Part shown: in pieces, positions 7,026 through 14,593 of the stretch
How the letters are laid out: each line of letters opens with the position of its first letter
Numbering within the stretch: position 1 is the stretch's first letter
Source of the DNA: Ruminococcus sp.
GTDB lineage: Bacteria; Bacillota; Clostridia; Oscillospirales; Acutalibacteraceae
DNA: 64,000 bases
Assembly (NCBI GenBank): GCA_017403985.1
Contig: JAFRDE010000023.1
Location: 1 to 64,000 of the forward strand
Reading direction: 5' to 3'
Translations under genes and position numbers: made by a program
The notes under the pieces: model-generated
Databases searched by the model: none
The model's input: the letters and a program-made list of their open reading frames with translations, nothing else
What the model was told of the DNA's origin: nothing

Positions 7026-8390
7026 TTACTTCAAATTCCAGCTGCTTACGTTGAGCTGTCCGTCCTCGCTCGCTCCGGTGGCGTAGAGAGTACCGTCGTC
7101 CTTCAGCGCTACAGAATAGTAACCGCCCGCGGCGACCTCTGTTACATGAGTCCATGTTTCGGTATCACAGCGGTTATCATAGTTGACGCCTACCGCTACG
7201 ACCTTGCCGGTGCTCGTTAAGCCCATAGTATGATGATAACCTGCCGAGATCGCGACGATATCCGACCAGCCGGAGGTCTCAGTCTCGCCGCTCATATTAA
7301 CGCCTGTCGCTACAACGGTGCCGTCGCTCTTCAGACCGACCGTGTGATCGTCGCCGACAGCGATCGCAACGATATTCGTCCAGCCGGTGACATTACACTG
7401 ACCTTCGTCGTTGCCGCCTACCGCTACAACGGTGCCGTCGCTCTTCAAGCCGACGCTGTGATGATAGCCTGCCGCGATCGCGACAATATCCTTCCATCCG
7501 GATACGTCGGATTGACCGTCGTCTTCGTCGCCTGCCGCGACGACCGTTCCGTCATTCTTCAGACCGAGGGAATGGAAGGTGCCTGCGGCTACGCTCTTGA
7601 TGTTGCTCCATGTGCTGACGTCGCACTGTCCGAATACATTGGAACCCGTTGCTACCACCTTGCCGTCAGCCTGAACGCCGAGGGTATGCTCATAACCCGC
7701 GGAGATCGTAACGATATTTGACCAGCCGCTGACGTCGCACTGACCGTCTCCGTTGTTGCCGACCGCGATGACGGTGCCGTCGGACTTGATGCCTACCGTA
7801 TGCGTACCGCCGGCGGAAACCGTAGCGTTTTCACTGCCCGTGACAGTGATATCGTCACCGCCGCCTATCGCGATCGTTTCCGTATTGTTGCCGGGGATGA
7901 TATTCGGTTTTGCGGAATTGGCGGAGATCACGATCGCCACCACGGCTATAATCACGATCAACAGCGCAGCGCCGCCGATGATCAAGCCGATCAGCAACCC
8001 TTTGCTCATGCCTTTCTTCGGCGGAGCGGGCATATTGCCGTCGCCGGGATAGTTGATGCCGCCCGGTTGATTCGGAACGGGATTCTGCGCATAATTCGTC
8101 CCCTGCTGATAATCGTTATACGGCTGCTGACCGTAACCCGGCACATTGTAATCCGGCGCGCCGTAGGGCTGACCCTGAGGCTGATCGGAATAAACCTGAT
8201 TATCGCCCTGCACAGGCGCCTGATCGCCGTAGCTCTGTGCGTTCGGATCGCTGTAGCCGCTCTGAGCATCCGCTCCGTCAAAAGCGCCCGGTAAAAGCTG
8301 CTGCGCACCGCAATGAGGACAATAGGTGCTGGTCATACCTTCCGCAGCTTCAAAAATCTCACCGCAGTTTGTACATCTGAAATAAGCCAT
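7026..8390 (-). CDS. zinc-ribbon membrane protein with seven RCC1-like repeats
   Basis: This 454-residue protein has, in order: a cytoplasmic zinc ribbon (Cys6/Cys9/Cys24/Cys27); a Gln/Pro/Tyr/Asn-rich linker to about residue 125; one membrane helix (about 131-156); and an outside domain from about 185 built of seven repeats of about 37 residues. Each repeat has the form AGxxHTVGLKSDGTVVAxGxNxxGQCDVSGW, typical of the RCC1/regulator-of-chromosome-condensation propeller family. Seven repeats are enough for a closed seven-bladed propeller. Function is unknown; a surface-exposed binding role is inferred. The start follows AGGAGG closely. Confidence 0.8.
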   Translation of the reverse strand: MAYFRCTNCGEIFEAAEGMTSTYCPHCGAQQLLPGAFDGADAQSGYSDPNAQSYGDQAPVQGDNQVYSDQPQGQPYGAPDYNVPGYGQQPYNDYQQGTNYAQNPVPNQPGGINYPGDGNMPAPPKKGMSKGLLIGLIIGGAALLIVIIAVVAIVISANSAKPNIIPGNNTETIAIGGGDDITVTGSENATVSAGGTHTVGIKSDGTVIAVGNNGDGQCDVSGWSNIVTISAGYEHTLGVQADGKVVATGSNVFGQCDVSTWSNIKSVAAGTFHSLGLKNDGTVVAAGDEDDGQSDVSGWKDIVAIAAGYHHSVGLKSDGTVVAVGGNDEGQCNVTGWTNIVAIAVGDDHTVGLKSDGTVVATGVNMSGETETSGWSDIVAISAGYHHTMGLTSTGKVVAVGVNYDNRCDTETWTHVTEVAAGGYYSVALKDDGTLYATGASEDGQLNVSSWNLK

Positions 8391-8726
8391 AATTACCTCC
8401 TGACATCTCTTTTCGAGATGATTCTATAGCTGTCTTGCGGGCAGTCCTCCCGCCGTAAAAATCTTTCGTTATCTCAGGACAGATCGGCAGCCGGCGGCAA
8501 TGACTCACGGATGCGGGACGCGCACAGCACAGCCGCCCGCAGCCTTGCGAAAGCGTGATCCGTCGTGAAAACAACCGCCTTATGACACGATCCTTCCTGA
8601 AGCAGAACCGATTAATACAGATACTATTATATTATCATAAACGCTATATTGTCAATGCAAAAAGACTATCTTTTGCACAAAATAAACAAATTAACCACTG
8701 TTACGGCGATTCGCCTTCTTTCGCCC
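8391..8726. other. intergenic stretch without a recognisable gene
   Basis: Between the RCC1-like gene and the tRNA-fMet promoter no convincing coding frame is visible. Part of it must carry the promoter of the leftward RCC1-like gene. The base composition becomes A/T-rich from about 8600. Confidence 0.5.
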
Positions 8727-8755
8727 TTGACAAATACCCTATTCGGTGGTACCAT
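8727..8755 (+). promoter_or_regulatory. promoter of tRNA-fMet
   Basis: A perfect TTGACA -35 (8727-8732), a 17-base spacer and a TACCAT -10 (8750-8755) lie 23 bases ahead of the tRNA gene. Confidence 0.75.
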
Positions 8756-8777
8756 ATAGAGGCTGAAAGGCAGATAT

Positions 8778-8854
<77 letters not shown>

Positions 8855-8872
8855 AGGTTACTATAACCTAAG

Positions 8873-8904
8873 CAACCCCGATATCATAGGCGTTATCGGG
8901 GTTG
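8873..8904 (+). terminator. phage-borne terminator downstream of tRNA-fMet
   Basis: An 11-bp perfect stem (CAACCCCGATA / TATCGGGGTTG) with a 10-base loop lies 18 bases beyond the tRNA, inside the prophage. Confidence 0.75.
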
Positions 8905-8948
8905 TTCAATTTCTGCAGTTGTCTAACTTCGGCTAAAATTGCCCTCGT

Positions 8949-8980
8949 AACTAACACACAACTAACACACAACTAACAAA
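8949..8980 (+). promoter_or_regulatory. left attachment-site arm repeats (candidate integrase arm sites)
   Basis: Three direct repeats of AACTAACACAC/AACTAACAAA with an 11-base period end in TCG. The same motif recurs twice, in the same orientation and with the same period, at 59030-59050 just inside attR. Repeats of this sort flanking a core are typical arm-type binding sites of tyrosine integrases. Confidence 0.65.
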
Positions 8981-9026
8981 TCGAAAATGGGACAGCGCAC
9001 GTTTTTCAGCGTTAAACGTGCAATCT

Positions 9027-9066
9027 AAAACGCACGGTGCGTTATATAAGCGTTACCGTGCGTTTT
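9027..9066. terminator. hairpin terminator at the left end of the leftward phage transcripts
   Basis: A 12-bp perfect stem (AAAACGCACGGT / ACCGTGCGTTTT) lies just beyond the stop of the last leftward phage gene. Confidence 0.7.
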
Positions 9067-9071
9067 ATTGT

Positions 9072-9275
9072 TTATTCGATTGTGTTAAGCAGCTTTTCAA
9101 GTCCGAGATCCATTTCCTGCCATGTGGTAAGAGCGTTTTTGGCTGCCTTCGACGGCGTTTCAAAGTTTATGCTTTGCCAGATCTCGATTTCGTTCTTTCG
9201 GTGCCGTTCCGTCCAGATAATGTAATTTCTGAGCAGCTCCCACTGTTCGCGGGTTAATGTGATCTTGTCGTCCAT
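9072..9275 (-). CDS. small phage protein, function unknown
   Basis: This 67-residue, probably all-helical protein (Trp- and Glu-rich) has no recognised domain. A ribosome site (AGAAAGGG) precedes the ATG. It is the last leftward gene before attL. Confidence 0.6.
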   Translation of the reverse strand: MDDKITLTREQWELLRNYIIWTERHRKNEIEIWQSINFETPSKAAKNALTTWQEMDLGLEKLLNTIE

Positions 9276-9331
9276 AGTGTACCCTTTCTCCCCGTATAGC
9301 CGATAGGTCAGCTGATTATTATTTTAAATGA

Positions 9332-9595
9332 TTATAATGCGCCGTAGTATTTAAGCCTAAAATCTATCCACATCTTTAAGTCTTTTATATTGCCTCCCCG
9401 TCGTTTGTTGATCGAATGATACGAAACTTTCCCGTCAGGAGTTGTTAATCGGTATTCTCTGTGTCTATCGCGCAAGTCAAAAGAATCGGGATGAACGGTC
9501 AACGTTTCAATTTTTATCCCTCTATATTCTTGTATTCTGTCAACACGCTCCCACTGTGCAACATCGTCATTCCAGTAGAATTTTGTGTCTTTCAT
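9332..9595 (-). CDS. small phage protein, function unknown
   Basis: The 87-residue product begins at an ATG with AAGGAGA upstream (9595). The frame is open further upstream, but that part runs through the operator repeats and lacks a ribosome site. The protein is basic and rich in Arg, Asp and Tyr, without a recognised domain. It is divergent from the ribbon-helix-helix gene across three operator-like repeats and is probably controlled by it. Confidence 0.65.
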   Translation of the reverse strand: MKDTKFYWNDDVAQWERVDRIQEYRGIKIETLTVHPDSFDLRDRHREYRLTTPDGKVSYHSINKRRGGNIKDLKMWIDFRLKYYGAL

Positions 9596-9636
9596 TTCAA
9601 ATTCTCCTTTACTTGTTTTAGTGTCTATATTATAAT

Positions 9637-9720
9637 ATATTGTACCCGATATATCAATACGCAAAACTACCAATATTGTACCCGATATATTGTGCAATTT
9701 GTATATTGTACCCGATAGAT
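9637..9720. promoter_or_regulatory. triple operator between divergent genes
   Basis: The 18-mer ATATTGTACCCGATATAT occurs at 9637-9654 and 9673-9690, and with one change at 9703-9720. The starts are 36 and 30 bases apart, close to whole helical turns. It lies between the divergent 87-residue gene and the ribbon-helix-helix gene, the expected place for the latter to bind. Confidence 0.7.
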
Positions 9721-9764
9721 AAATATGATACAATGTACTTACCCTATTATGAGGTGGTGAAGCT

Positions 9765-9956
9765 ATGACGATAAGCAAGGCTCAAATGAAAGCAACGGCA
9801 AAGTATATGAAAAACAATTATGACGAAATCAAAATCCGCGTACCGAAAGGCGACAAAGCGCTTATCAAGGCATACGCGGATAGTAACGGCGAAAGCGTGA
9901 ACGAATTTATCAAAAGAGCTATTTCAGAGGCTATGCATAAGGATAATCAGACATAA
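9765..9956 (+). CDS. Arc/CopG-type ribbon-helix-helix DNA-binding protein
   Basis: This 63-residue protein has a basic N-terminus, then a beta-strand-like KIRVPKGDKALIKAYADSNG and the helix pair SVNEFIKRAISEAM, the pattern of the ribbon-helix-helix family. It is one of few rightward genes at this end of the phage and has GAGGTGG before its ATG. It probably represses itself and the divergent gene through the triple repeat. A bidirectional terminator follows. Confidence 0.8.
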   Translation: MTISKAQMKATAKYMKNNYDEIKIRVPKGDKALIKAYADSNGESVNEFIKRAISEAMHKDNQT

Positions 9957-9960
9957 GAAA

Positions 9961-9990
9961 AAAGCCCGCAGCATGATCGCTGCGGGCTTT
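9961..9990. terminator. bidirectional terminator
   Basis: A 12-bp perfect stem (AAAGCCCGCAGC / GCTGCGGGCTTT) with a 6-base loop lies between the convergent ribbon-helix-helix and XRE genes. Confidence 0.85.
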
Positions 9991-9996
9991 GCCTTA

Positions 9997-10212
9997 TTAT
10001 GATATTTTTTTGTTTGGCTCGTACTTTAACAGGTCGGATATATCACAACCAAGCACCTCGCATATTCTGTCGATATGATCGAGGTTTACTTTTTCAATCA
10101 GTTCGTGATACATTTCGTTGATTGTCGCAGGTCTGATACCCGTTTTGCGTGATAATTCCACCTGTGTCATACGTCTTTCGCCTAATAAGGTTGATAGTTT
10201 TATTCGTATCAT
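9997..10212 (-). CDS. XRE-family (Cro/CI-like) regulator
   Basis: The 71-residue product is almost entirely a helix-turn-helix domain: MTQVELSRKTGIRPATINEM is the HTH, ending in VLGCDISDLLKY. It belongs to the short XRE group (YozG/Cro type). The ATG at 10212 is the first that gives a complete domain. The upstream A/T-rich region is full of ATAATAAC/GTTATTAT elements that could be its operators. The same leader GGGGCGTTATTATG precedes the small hydrophobic peptide at 11094. Confidence 0.8.
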   Translation of the reverse strand: MIRIKLSTLLGERRMTQVELSRKTGIRPATINEMYHELIEKVNLDHIDRICEVLGCDISDLLKYEPNKKIS

Positions 10213-10260
10213 AATAACGCCCCGTGTAACATAATAACACAATGCGTTATATAATAACGT
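10213..10260. promoter_or_regulatory. operator-like GTTATTAT repeats
   Basis: Several ATAATAAC/GTTATATAATAACG elements cluster directly upstream of the XRE gene. They fit autoregulation, but no binding sequence is known. Confidence 0.35.
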
Positions 10261-10292
10261 AAAACGTAGTAATATTACGGTATTCGTAATTT

Positions 10293-11057
10293 TCAGTAAT
10301 TTGTTATGATTACCTCTTTGTATTCCGCGCAATACTCAACCTTAGACGGTAAACTATTGATTCTGCCAACTCCCCGTATATTACAGCCGTGATACAGCTT
10401 TCGTACCAGTTCACAGTCATTGTAAGAAAGAATAAACTTGCCTTTTATTTCGGACAGGCATTTACATAAGCGTTCGTGATCTTCCAGACCAAAATTGCAA
10501 TACTTTTTGTTGTAATACTGCTCCGCGCCTACATAGGGTGGATCAACGTAAAATACAGCGTCCGCACGATCATATGTTGATATCAGATTTTCAAAATCCC
10601 TGTTTTCAATTATAACGTCCTTTAGCCTTTCTTTAAAGGCGGGCAGATCGTGAACAATATTTACAGGACGTGCTGTACGAGTTGAGAAAGAGCCGCGATT
10701 ACTGCCAAAGCTGCAGCGAATAAGGTATAAGTATCGCGCTGCCCGCTGCAGATCAGAAAGCGCATTATCCTCTTTCATTTCTTCGCGGTATTCGGCAAAT
10801 AGCTCGCGGGATTGTAGCCAATCTATTTCTTTTTGAAGTTCGGCGCAGTGATATTTTATCTGTCGATAAAGGTTAATCAGATCACCGTCAATATCGTTAA
10901 ATACTTCCATTTGACCTGTAACCTTATCTTTGCCAAACAACACCCAACCTGCGCCCCCGCATACTTCAATATAGCGGGAGCAGCTGTCGGGTATTAAAGG
11001 AATAATATGTTTTTTGAGTTGGCTTTTGCCACCAATCCAACCTATAAAACTTCGCAT
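10293..11057 (-). CDS. Dam-type D12-class N6-adenine DNA methyltransferase
   Basis: The product of about 254 residues has the D12-class layout. FIGWIGGKSQL near the N-terminus binds S-adenosylmethionine with the help of YIEVCGGAG, and DPPY (about residues 172-175) is the catalytic motif. No restriction enzyme gene is nearby, so it is a solitary phage methylase that could protect phage DNA or affect gene control. The ATG at 11057 has GGAGA 8 bases upstream and fits better than the ATG 5 codons earlier. Confidence 0.85.
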   Translation of the reverse strand: MRSFIGWIGGKSQLKKHIIPLIPDSCSRYIEVCGGAGWVLFGKDKVTGQMEVFNDIDGDLINLYRQIKYHCAELQKEIDWLQSRELFAEYREEMKEDNALSDLQRAARYLYLIRCSFGSNRGSFSTRTARPVNIVHDLPAFKERLKDVIIENRDFENLISTYDRADAVFYVDPPYVGAEQYYNKKYCNFGLEDHERLCKCLSEIKGKFILSYNDCELVRKLYHGCNIRGVGRINSLPSKVEYCAEYKEVIITNY

Positions 11058-11093
11058 TATTATCATCTCCATAATAGAATTAGGGGCGTTATT

Positions 11094-11192
11094 ATGAAAA
11101 TGATGTTATTGCAACATTTAATCGCGTTATTGATACATTTTGTATTGTTTTTGCAAAAACAATCAATTAAATTGCAATTATTGAGCAATTAA
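11094..11192 (+). CDS. 32-residue hydrophobic peptide, candidate small membrane peptide
   Basis: An ATG preceded by AGGGG at 7 bases opens a frame of 32 codons (MKMMLLQHLIALLIHFVLFL, then a basic tail with QKQSIKLQL). It points opposite to its neighbours and has one membrane-spanning stretch. Its size, hydrophobic core and charged tail resemble type I toxin peptides, but no antisense RNA can be proven. The leader GGGGCGTTATTATG is identical to the one ahead of the XRE gene. The rest of 11058-11247 shows no gene. Confidence 0.4.
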   Translation: MKMMLLQHLIALLIHFVLFLQKQSIKLQLLSN

Positions 11193-11247
11193 CAGTTTAC
11201 AAATCAGTTTACATATTGGTTTACGATTTGGTGTATTAGTTGGTGAA

Positions 11248-12180
11248 TCAGGCTTTTTTGAGGTTGCTGACCTTAATATCAGCGGTAACAGCCTTGCCGA
11301 TACCGATCACAGCCCTATCGCCCTTGATCTGGATAACGTCGTACTTATCGAAATAGGTCTTAAACGGTTTGCCGTCGTAGGTAACAGCATTAACAACCCT
11401 TACCTTATCGCCGACGCTAATGCTGCCCGTAATCAGGGCAAGGTTGGAGGCTTTCACGGGCGCGACAACCGTTTTGCCGATACCGATAACAACGCGATCA
11501 CCCTTTACCTCGATAATGTCATACTTGCCGTAGTAGGTTTTAAAAGGCTTGCCGTCGTAGGTTACGGCATTTGTAACCTTGACAACGTCGCCAACCTTAA
11601 AGGCAGCGGCGCTCTGAGTGGGGGCGGTAGTCTGTGCGGAGGACGCGGGGTTGCTTTCGGTCTTTGTCGCCTTGCTTGCGAATTTCGGGGTTACAAAGCC
11701 GCGAATATACCTGCCGTTAATGGCAAGGGTACGGCGTCCGACGTTCAAAGCGCCCATATTGCCCTCAAGCACCGTCATAGTGCCTTTAGCCTTATTGACG
11801 CTTTCAATGGTGCCGACGTGTTCAGGATCCCCGACACAGTCACCCTTGCCGTTGTCGTCCCAATCGTAAAGCACCTTATCGCCGACGTTCGGGACATAGG
11901 CGTCGTTTTCGACCCAAATGCCCGCAGCCTTTGCGAGCTTAATCATCTGCCCGCAGGAACATTCATAACACGGGAAAATATCGCCAAGCCCTACGGCGCT
12001 CATGGCAGCCGAGGCTGTTGTCGCACAGTGCGGATCGTTGAGCGTCATTTTATAACGCTTGCAGCGCCCCGATTTGTTAAACTCGTCAAGGATTTTTTGA
12101 TGTGCAGCGGATTTCTGCTTTGTGCCGACCATAGCCTGCAGCCATTTTACAGGTTGTAACCTGAGTTCGTTTTCAGTCAT
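11248..12180 (-). CDS. endolysin: CHAP-type amidase/peptidase with two C-terminal wall-binding repeats
   Basis: The 310-residue product has an N-terminal CHAP/NlpC-P60-like domain to about residue 165. Cys52 in DPHCATT is the probable nucleophile and His121 in DPEHVGTIE the base, with EGN following. After a Ser/Thr/Ala linker come two near-identical repeats of about 50 residues starting VGDVVKVTNAVTYDGKPFKT, probably SH3-like cell-wall binding units. It should cleave host peptidoglycan at lysis. Start at 12180 follows AGAAAGGG. Holin and a GH25-like gene are close by. Confidence 0.8.
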   Translation of the reverse strand: MTENELRLQPVKWLQAMVGTKQKSAAHQKILDEFNKSGRCKRYKMTLNDPHCATTASAAMSAVGLGDIFPCYECSCGQMIKLAKAAGIWVENDAYVPNVGDKVLYDWDDNGKGDCVGDPEHVGTIESVNKAKGTMTVLEGNMGALNVGRRTLAINGRYIRGFVTPKFASKATKTESNPASSAQTTAPTQSAAAFKVGDVVKVTNAVTYDGKPFKTYYGKYDIIEVKGDRVVIGIGKTVVAPVKASNLALITGSISVGDKVRVVNAVTYDGKPFKTYFDKYDVIQIKGDRAVIGIGKAVTADIKVSNLKKA

Positions 12181-12194
12181 AACTAACACCCTTT

Positions 12195-12401
12195 CTATTC
12201 TGTGACATCGAAAATAACGGTTGTTTCTGTGGTGTTCCCCGAAACCAGTCCGCTATTAAATTTTACCTTTGTTTGTACTACCGCCCCGACAATACTGTCA
12301 GGACGGTAATAGGTACATTCTTTGTTTTCATTTATTCCCAAGTCAACAACGGCGTCGTCGGGAATACGCGAAACGATCTGCTTTAAATCTTTTCCAGTCA
12401 T
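12195..12401 (-). CDS. small phage protein in the lysis region, function unknown
   Basis: The 68-residue product begins MTGKDLKQIVSRIPDDAVVD, a form often seen in short phage proteins next to lysis genes. It is otherwise unrecognised and lies between the endolysin and a small membrane protein. Confidence 0.65.
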   Translation of the reverse strand: MTGKDLKQIVSRIPDDAVVDLGINENKECTYYRPDSIVGAVVQTKVKFNSGLVSGNTTETTVIFDVTE

Positions 12402-12410
12402 ATTACCGCC

Positions 12411-12530
12411 TTACTTTCTGTTCGCCATCTTCTCACGCCATGCGAGGGAAGAAATAAAGGCGGCGCAGGTTCCTACGCCGCCCACAAAGCCGCCAAATAA
12501 GCCGATAATCAAACCGACAACCCAAGACAT
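12411..12530 (-). CDS. small Gly-rich membrane protein
   Basis: The 39-residue frame reads MSWVVGLIIGLFGGFVGGVG and continues to a basic end (REKMANRK). One Gly-zipper-like membrane helix is clear. It lies in the lysis cluster, so a role as holin partner or antiholin is possible. It starts just 2 bases after the GH25-like gene. Confidence 0.6.
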   Translation of the reverse strand: MSWVVGLIIGLFGGFVGGVGTCAAFISSLAWREKMANRK

Positions 12531-12531
12531 A

Positions 12532-13038
12532 TCAGTTTACCCCCTGTTCCTTTTCGTCGCTCACAGGGGCGTCTGCGGGCTGTTTCGCGGCGGTTTTCTT
12601 CGTCTTGATCTTAACCTCTGTTGTTGAAACAGGTACACCGTCGATCAAGACCTTTTCACCCCGTTTGAGAACAGCCGCATTATAGCCCGCAGCCTGCAGC
12701 TCGTCACAGAAAGCCTTAGCAATCTCTGCGTTAGTTGCGTCAATATAGATCGGCAGGTCAAGCTGCTTTTCTTTCAGATTGTCAAGCACAACAAGGCAGC
12801 CTGCAGCTTCAACCCGTGCCATACGAGCGTTGCGGGCGTATGTCTGCCAGTATGCGCCGACTTTAAGACCTGCCGCTTTCGCGTTTTCGCAGTTGCGCTC
12901 GTAATAATTGTCGATCTGCGAGCTGTAAGCGCCAAAACCTAAGCGGCAAAGGGCAAAGACAAACCCCGCCTTTTTCGCCTTAGCAAAGTTCACAATGCCG
13001 TCCCATACCGAAACAACGATACCTTTTGATAAAGACAT
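12532..13038 (-). CDS. degenerate GH25 (lysozyme-like) protein lacking catalytic residues
   Basis: This 168-residue protein follows the GH25 muramidase pattern: SKGIVVSVWDG, AGLKVGAYWQTYA, LPIYIDATN and FCDELQAAGYNA. The first catalytic position of the family's GIDVS is Val8 here, and the Glu of DxE is Thr102 (IDAT). The last third of the barrel is missing and replaced by a Lys/Pro-rich tail. It is therefore probably not an active lysozyme, though it may keep a wall-binding or regulatory role. It lies between holin and endolysin. Confidence 0.7.
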   Translation of the reverse strand: MSLSKGIVVSVWDGIVNFAKAKKAGFVFALCRLGFGAYSSQIDNYYERNCENAKAAGLKVGAYWQTYARNARMARVEAAGCLVVLDNLKEKQLDLPIYIDATNAEIAKAFCDELQAAGYNAAVLKRGEKVLIDGVPVSTTEVKIKTKKTAAKQPADAPVSDEKEQGVN

Positions 13039-13040
13039 AT

Positions 13041-13460
13041 CTAATCCCCCTTATTCTTTTTTGTAAGCACGTCGATTGCCTTAGTGATAACATCAGGCAA
13101 CGGCAAGCCCATAAGTCCCGCGTTTTCAACGATAGAAATGCTCTCGTTCGCACAGAAAGCTATTACAACGGCGTCACGGATATAGTTTGTTCCGATTGCC
13201 AGATCAAGCCTGTACGCAACGAGGACAATTAAAAGAGCCATGCCCTTACGACACAGCCCTTTCCAACCTGCGCGGCTCTCGAGCGCCCCGCTTGCGGTCT
13301 TTTTCGATTGTTTGAAAACGCCTGCGACGACCAACCCGCTTATATAGTCAATCGCCATAAAAATACATAGTGTTGTCATTCCGTAAGTCCACCCGCCGAG
13401 CAGAGTAGTGATTAAGCCACCGACTAAGCCCGTTACGGTGCTTACAATTTTCCCGTACAT
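13041..13460 (-). CDS. phage holin (holin_4/TcdE-like family)
   Basis: This 139-residue membrane protein has two or three hydrophobic helices (LVGGLITTLLGGWTYGMTTL, AIDYISGLVVAG, ALLIVLVAYRLDLAIG). It also carries the SRAGWKGLCRKG segment characteristic of the toxin-secretion/phage-lysis holin family. It forms the pores that release endolysin. AGGAGGT precedes its start. Confidence 0.85.
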   Translation of the reverse strand: MYGKIVSTVTGLVGGLITTLLGGWTYGMTTLCIFMAIDYISGLVVAGVFKQSKKTASGALESRAGWKGLCRKGMALLIVLVAYRLDLAIGTNYIRDAVVIAFCANESISIVENAGLMGLPLPDVITKAIDVLTKKNKGD

Positions 13461-13473
13461 TTCGTGTACCTCC

Positions 13474-14310
13474 TTAGGTTAAGCCTAACTCAGCTTTAAG
13501 CTCTGCGCTTAATTTGTCTTTTGTGATAGAGCCGTCAACAAGGGCGCTCCCGTATATCAAGGTTTTTTGCGTCAGCACGCCGTCCTCTATGGTGAAGAAA
13601 TACCCGTTATCCATAGCCAACATACCGTTATACGAAAGATACACACCGAAATCGGCATTGTGAGTAATGCTTTTCAATGAGCCATTACCTACATTGAAAT
13701 ACAATATTACAACATCGTTGTCGCTCTCGTTGTCGTCGATCATATCCTCAAGGTCGCCTAACGTATACGCCGTACCGCCGAAAGCTGCTGTATGAAGCGT
13801 CGCGTCAATCTTAGACGTCGGCAGCGAGTAGTCCGCAATAGGAAGATCAACCTTTATGAACGTCGCACCGCTATACTTTAACGTGATACCCTTTTTAGGG
13901 AACGTAATAACCTCTTGTCTGCAGTTGAGTTCGCCCGCGTCGCCGCGTGATACACCATAAGCGCTAAAAAGATTGCCGCCAACGGTAAAGTATACTATCA
14001 CGCTTTCGTCTTTAGCTTTACCCTGCTGCATATAGCTGACAAGGTTGCCGACCGCCGTCACTTCTCCTACGTCGTAACGAATATAAAACAGCTTATTGTT
14101 AAGGTAGTCTTGCATATTATTTACGACTGTCAGAATTTGAGAAAACAACACAGACACTTTCGTCCAAAACCAGTTAAAGTAAGCAGCAGGCGGCTTGTAG
14201 CCAGAAAGAAAACCTTGCGAACGCATGGAGGACGGCGGCGCTGCGCCGCTTGCCGACCAGTTCGGGGCTTCTTCGGTGATCGTTGTTTTACTGTACTTTG
14301 TCGCCATCAT
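13474..14310 (-). CDS. putative tail-fibre/appendage protein
   Basis: This 278-residue protein has an N-terminal segment (GFLSGYKPPAAYFNWFWTKV) frequent at the start of phage fibre proteins. Beta-rich repeated units follow, and the C-terminus contains GSALVDGSITKDKLSAEL, a short helical end often seen on fibres. It overlaps the preceding small gene as ATGA. It lies downstream of the DGR and upstream of holin, the usual place for fibre genes. Confidence 0.6.
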   Translation of the reverse strand: MMATKYSKTTITEEAPNWSASGAAPPSSMRSQGFLSGYKPPAAYFNWFWTKVSVLFSQILTVVNNMQDYLNNKLFYIRYDVGEVTAVGNLVSYMQQGKAKDESVIVYFTVGGNLFSAYGVSRGDAGELNCRQEVITFPKKGITLKYSGATFIKVDLPIADYSLPTSKIDATLHTAAFGGTAYTLGDLEDMIDDNESDNDVVILYFNVGNGSLKSITHNADFGVYLSYNGMLAMDNGYFFTIEDGVLTQKTLIYGSALVDGSITKDKLSAELKAELGLT

Positions 14311-14591
14311 TCGCCCTCGCTTTCATCCTGTGCTGCCTCCTCAGCGGCTTTCGCAGCCTCGGCAGCTTTCTTATCGTCCAAGTCCTTTTCAAAGGCTATG
14401 CGCTCTGCTTCGGCTTCTTCTATGGTTTCTGCCGTAGATACGACACCCATTGAGTTAAGCAAGCGCTTATGCCCCGCTAAGTCCTCTATGAATTTGACCC
14501 CGTCTTTCTCGAAAATATAAACGTCGCCGTGAAGATCACGACGACGCTTTCTTTTCTCTATAACGGGATCGGTTCCGTTTTTTATAATCAT
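14307..14591 (-). CDS. small charged protein next to the DGR reverse transcriptase
   Basis: The 94-residue product has a basic N-terminus, a middle with YIFEKDGVKFIEDL, and a long Ala/Glu/Lys-rich helical tail. It does not look like the barrel-forming Avd accessory protein of other DGRs. It starts only 3 bases after the reverse transcriptase stop and is coupled to the fibre gene, so it may be a fibre accessory. Confidence 0.6.
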   Translation of the reverse strand: MIIKNGTDPVIEKRKRRRDLHGDVYIFEKDGVKFIEDLAGHKRLLNSMGVVSTAETIEEAEAERIAFEKDLDDKKAAEAAKAAEEAAQDESEGE

Positions 14592-14593
14592 TA

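Noticed and set aside
7230..8294. Plus-strand frames opposite the RCC1-like gene
   Set aside because: They are antisense shadows of the repeats and the Gln/Pro-rich linker, without start signals.
9018..9257. Plus-strand frame of 79 residues near attL
   Set aside because: It is opposite the small leftward gene and includes the hairpin terminator; no ribosome site.
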